Source: Populus alba (lineage: Eukaryota > Streptophyta > Magnoliopsida > Malpighiales > Salicaceae). From it: a stretch of 64,000 nucleotides of DNA. The notes beneath the pieces were generated by a model. That model did not search any database and was not told the origin of the DNA. It was given only the letters and a program-made list of their open reading frames with translations. A program made the position numbers and the translations under genes. The stretch covers positions 1,612,001 to 1,676,000 of the forward strand of contig NC_133293.1 of the NCBI RefSeq assembly GCF_005239225.2. The letters run 5' to 3'. This document shows, piece after piece, positions 59,871 through 64,000 of this stretch (its first letter is position 1; the number at the start of each line of letters is the position of its first letter).

Positions 59871-60110
59871 TTATTTTTTTTCTTTCCTCGAAATGCCACC
59901 TCCATAAAGTGAAAAAAAAAAAAAAAAGCAGGTTAGTTTCCTCCTCGGATTCGAAGATAGTACAGGTGAGCTACCCTGTGTCTTCCTTGCAAGTTTTTGA
60001 ATGATCTCTCCACACTCAACCTCCTCTGGATATTCTCTTTGCCTTTGGAATACAGACAAGAACATCGCCATCTGGACAAGCCTCTACGCGGTTAGCAAAA
60101 ACATTGCATG
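59871..60110 (-). other. Low-AT island with unrecognised open frame
   Basis: Minus-strand frame 60071-59871 (MAMFLSVFQRQREYPEEVEC...) of 66 codons runs into poly-Lys/Phe low complexity. Composition differs from the surroundings, so it may be a fragment of an exon, but no family is recognised. Confidence 0.2.
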
Positions 60111-60150
60111 TTACGACTAAATAAAACCCCCCTTTTTATTTTCAATCATT

Positions 60151-60190
<40 letters not shown>

Positions 60191-60954
60191 TTAATTTGAT
60201 CAGCCGGGTCCATGAATTGTAAGATTTTTTTTCTCCAGGATCCAAATCAAATCAAGGGCATTATTAATTCATAAATATTAATTTTGATATATAATCTGTC
60301 GATTCCATCTAATGCAGATGAGGAACGCAATCATATTATAAAATTGAATATGAAATGTTACTGTATCCTCTTGATATAAAAAAAAAAATTATTGGGATCC
60401 ACAAATAATATTATAAAAACGATATACTATAGCTTGATTCGTATACATTCAAAGGACTGTGTTTTTTTAAATTTTTTTGAAATCTAGTAGTTGGCTTCCA
60501 GTTAACCAAATAAACGTGACAGCATCTTTCATAAGTTTCAATAATTGTTCAATTGTTTAATTTTTTTAGGTTTATTGTTTAGAAATTATTAGTTTGAGTT
60601 TTAAAATATTTAAAATTTTATATAATCAATAATTTTAAAATTTATAAGATCAGTTGATAAATAAACTAAATCGGTTATTTATATTAATAAAAAATTAAAT
60701 AATAATAGTAAATAATTCACAAAGTAAAATATATATATATATATATATATACACGGTTTACCATAAAGTCATAAACTCTTTGTGCTCTCCAAATTCCAGA
60801 GGGTAAATAATCCATTCTCCAAGGCAACAAAACGCGTCCCCAAAGCACCTTTAAGACCGTGCTCATGAGGAGATGAGAAACCCCATCTGCTCATATTCCC
60901 TATCAGCACCATAACCCCACAAGATTTCAAGAAACCAGAAAAGAGAGGGAAAGG
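60111..60954. other. AT-rich upstream region of the small membrane protein gene
   Basis: Two (AT)n tracts (about 60155-60182 and 60728-60751). From 60765 the DNA is more balanced and probably holds promoter and 5' UTR. No certain TATA box could be separated from the (TA)n tract. Confidence 0.35.
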
Positions 60955-61326
60955 ATGTTCCAAGAGAGGCATCGTCATCAGCATCGCGGCCCACCCCATG
61001 GAATCCTACTAGCAGTAGTAGTCTGCGTGGTGGTGCTAGCTCCGTTCATCTTTGGTGACCAAGGAGCAGCCATAACCGAGGGTTTTGCTGAGCTTTTAAG
61101 CCCGATGGGTCTCTTACTCTTGCCCATTATCCTTCTCTTAGCCATACAGTTCCTTTCCTCTGATCGTGGTTCGTTTGTCTCCGCTGTCTTCTCTACTGGT
61201 GAGCCCGATTCCTTCCACCGAGTTAGTGGATCACCTGTTGGCGTTGCCCTCTTTCTTGCTCTGGTCTTGTTCTTGCTTTACAATCGTATGTCCATCTTTG
61301 GTGGTGATGATGATTCTGGCGATTAA
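60955..61326 (+). CDS. Small conserved plant membrane protein, uncharacterised (123 aa)
   Basis: One exon, 123 residues. A His/Arg-rich N terminus (MFQERHRHQHRGPPHG) is followed by three hydrophobic segments, about residues 17-34 (LLAVVVCVVVLAPFIFG), 53-67 (LLLLPIILLLAIQFL) and 96-109 (GVALFLALVLFLLY), and an acidic C terminus GGDDDSGD. Between segments 2 and 3 lies SSDRGSFVSAVFSTGEPDS. I recognise this as a type of small transmembrane protein conserved in land plants, without known function. Start chosen at the first ATG after the more balanced leader; composition clearly differs from the AT-rich flanks. Confidence 0.85.
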   Translation: MFQERHRHQHRGPPHGILLAVVVCVVVLAPFIFGDQGAAITEGFAELLSPMGLLLLPIILLLAIQFLSSDRGSFVSAVFSTGEPDSFHRVSGSPVGVALFLALVLFLLYNRMSIFGGDDDSGD

Positions 61327-62929
61327 AAATGCTGCTTATTGATTCGATGGATCTGGTTGCTTTTCTTTCTTTTTTCAACTGTTGTGGTTTTTTGTGTATA
61401 CAGTAGACTTTCTTGTATGAATACAAGCTGGGTTCGTAGATTTTCTTGTATGAACATGGGGTGGGTGGTGATTTGTCTTTAGTTTCATGGGTATTATGGT
61501 CATTCCATGGAAACTGGTACTGAAATTTCATTTCATTGCAGTGAAATGACAAAAATGTCCCCTGATACAACTCCCCTCCCCGCATGTTACTTATTTTGTG
61601 GAAAGTTATTTGATTTTCTGAAAATTATTTTTTAAATTTTTATGTATTTATTAGTTATTAAAAAAATTAATCAATGAACCATACATTGAAAAATAATTTA
61701 TTTTTTAAAAATTTATTTTGTAAGAAAATTACAGCAAACAGGGTCTAAAAGCTGTTTTTAATTTTTAAAAAGATTAGAAAATTTATTATTTTTTTATTTT
61801 AAATTAATATTTTTGAATATGCTAACATTAAAAATAATTTATTTTTTTTAAATATATATATTTTTTAAATCACTACTGTATTCTTTTTTTTTTCTTTTTT
61901 TTTAATCAATGTTTCACTACTGTTCGGATAAAAAGAAATTAAGAAAAAAAAATATGCAATTATTTTTAACATTTTGATTGTGATTTCCTATATCAAATCA
62001 TAAGAAATTACCGGTTACTGTTTGATAAGAAAAGGAAGCAATAAAAAAAAAAAAAAGGTTCGAGAATTAAAAAAAGAGAAAAAAACCTTGCGAATCTACA
62101 AAATGCACTCACGGTTACTTTTCCTGAAATCTTCTAGCATTTCTCATAATGAAGTGAGGGTATTATAGTAATTTAGGCTTTTGTTTATTCAGTTACATAA
62201 ATAAAAATGTGAATTAAAAGGTTGATGAGCAAATCCGACCAAACACGTTATCACTACTATCCTCTAAGCCAATTAAATACGTTATTTCTACTATTTTTCA
62301 AGCTAGATACCGTATTTATAAGGCCCGGGTTGGAATTTGACCCGGTTTAAAGCTTAGATTATGGGTCAACTGATGTTATTTTATTTATTAAAATAAAATA
62401 ATATCATTTTTATAAAATAAGTAGAGCACCAATTAAGTGGATTGTCTTCTTTTCTAGGGTATGTTACCCTAAAAAAATTCAAATGTCAATATTTATCCTT
62501 TTTATTTTCAACTTGAGATTAAATGAGGTGTTCAGAGATTGTACTGATAATTATTTATTAAAATATATTTTTATTTAAAAATATATTAAAATAATATTTT
62601 ATTTATTTTTTAAAAATTTATTTTTTACACCACCATATTAAACTTGAAAATATTTTTAAACAAAAAATATTTTTAAATTTTAATGAAAATTAGATTGGAC
62701 CACCCAACTAAACACACCCTACATCAAGCTTGTTTGTGCAAAAACAAACAAGCTCATTGTAAATTTTTTTGTATTATTTTAAATTAATATTTTTTAGTAT
62801 TTTCAGATATTAAAAATAAATTTTAAAAAATAAAATAAATATTATTTTAATATATTTTTTTAAAAAAAATAAAATAAAAAAACATCTTTTATCACAACAT
62901 TATATAAAAAAAATCATATGGGGTGAAGA
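61327..62929. other. Downstream AT-rich DNA with several copies of the AT-palindrome repeat
   Basis: Probable 3' UTR to about 61580. Repeat copies at about 61745-61900 (inverted), 62555-62690 and 62765-62905 (inverted). No other gene. Confidence 0.45.
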
Positions 62930-64000
62930 TTCAAATATGATCCAAGTCCATTGTTTATTGTTCACAGATATAATAATAATAAGCAGTTTAGCTACTTGTA
63001 GTAATGATTGTCAGGGCATCACGTAGAAGGAGATGGATGCACTTCTTGACAGGCAGATGCAGAAATAATGCATCAGACTGTCATCATCACATGGAGATGA
63101 GATTGATTTCTTCCTCACAAACAAACAATTTTTAATATTTCCTTTCCTTTAAGCACATGGAGTACATATTTAACATCCTTTTTTTTATTTTTTTCTAATT
63201 TGGATTCTTTTATAATTAATTATTTTTAAATTATTTTGATATAATAATGACAAAAATGAATTTAAAAAAAATAAAAAATATATTATTTTAATATATTTTT
63301 AAATAAAAAAATACTTTTAACACAACATATACCATATAAAATATGGTGATAAAACCTTGTCCATAAATTAATTTGGTAATTTATTAATATAAAGTCTGAA
63401 CTCATAAAGGTTTTATTTTCAGATTGTTTGTTTTTATGTTTCAAAAAGTATTTTTAAAAATATTTGAAATTTTTTTTATTTTTTTTTGTTTTATTTTTTT
63501 TTTGTGTTTTCAAATTATCGTTTTGATGTATTAAAAAAATAATTTTAAAAAATATAAAAAAAATTATTTTAATATATTTTTTAACATTTTAAAAATAATA
63601 GCTACTATTAGACTTCAAACCACCCCTAAAGTAACTTGTAACCTGCGGTGAACAATTAGAAATCAGACTTGGAGATAGCAACAGGAAACATGAAAGCTGT
63701 ACAGTTGATGAGATGAAACTATAGAATAATCCTCCTCGGCCCAGCACCAATCATGAAGAAACACAAGAAAAAAACCCTAAATCCAGACAGCCATACGAAG
63801 AGGTGTTCATGGGAAGCACTCACACTGCCTGCCATGGAGCTGAATTGCAGTCACCCTTGATTAATGCAAGGCCAAAATGAGGATCAAGATGAACAATACA
63901 GATGTTGATGGAGAAAGACCAAATATTTCTTCACATATATTTCTATCTCTTTTCTGAGCTGTAAATCTTTTTATTCCATTACATCAATCTTGAAAGGAAA
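62930..64000. other. Right edge: AT repeats, then balanced sequence of unknown identity
   Basis: Further repeat copies at 63235-63330 and 63420-63605. From 63620 to the end the composition is more balanced, without an obvious open frame; it could be the UTR or an intron of a gene lying beyond the window. Confidence 0.3.

Noticed and set aside
60769..60999. Minus-strand frame over the 5' end of the small membrane protein gene
   Set aside because: Antisense to a well-supported coding sequence and its leader; no domain.
61223..61585. Minus-strand 120-codon frame at the 3' end of the small membrane protein gene
   Set aside because: Overlaps the coding sequence antisense, with low-complexity His/Gln/Lys composition.

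Overview
The window is nuclear DNA of a woody dicot, most likely a poplar or willow relative. That assignment is an inference from the protein variants, the short-intron gene structures and the AT-rich repeats; no species marker was tested. The right part (about 36.9-61.4 kb) is ordinary gene space. It holds a broken 3-ketoacyl-CoA synthase, ribosomal protein eL22, the 17-exon WD40 protein PRL1 of the Prp19/NineTeen spliceosome-associated complex, the 8-exon secretory-pathway cyclophilin CYP23, and a one-exon small membrane protein. Exon boundaries were read by hand from GT/AG sites with frame kept across every junction. They give proteins of 126 (eL22), 482 (PRL1) and 223 (CYP23) residues, close to the lengths I know for these families.

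The left part (1-36.65 kb) is a locally amplified, repeat-riddled locus. A unit made of a decayed CACTA (En/Spm) transposon, a phylloplanin-like secreted-protein gene, a small conserved open frame, a TRIM element and a non-autonomous hAT element is present in several partial copies: A about 6.1-9.65 kb continuing at 23.7 kb, B about 25.1-28.9 kb, C about 31.8-34.75 kb and D about 34.76-36.65 kb. Two of them (A and B) keep an intact two-exon phylloplanin-like gene on the minus strand. Later insertions can be ordered because other copies keep the empty site. A Ty1-copia element (1109-5980) sits in the CACTA remnant of copy A only. A 14-kb Ty3-gypsy array (9649-23722) sits in copy A only. The hAT element is present in B and C (and truncated in A) but absent from D.

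The gypsy array is the most unusual object. It is an Athila-type element on the minus strand (tRNA-Asp-like primer site, gag, protease, RT, RNase H, integrase, all decayed) arranged as LTR-internal-LTR-truncated internal-LTR fragment and bounded by one 5-bp target duplication. This is the pattern expected from unequal recombination between LTRs. Where such elements normally carry an env-like frame, both units carry two sense-oriented extra frames: a cysteine-rich basic protein interrupted in both units by the same TGA, and an intronless LOG-like cytokinin phosphoribohydrolase of full family length. Each is preceded by a TATA-like motif. I regard this as gene capture by a retrotransposon and the best candidate here for something undescribed.

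The remaining intergenic DNA is AT-rich, with (AT)n tracts, a dispersed family sharing an AT palindromic core, a probable solo gypsy LTR with internal tandem repeats (29.5-31.8 kb) and a strongly T-skewed stretch (about 47.3-49.65 kb). I found no tRNA, rRNA, snoRNA or CRISPR.
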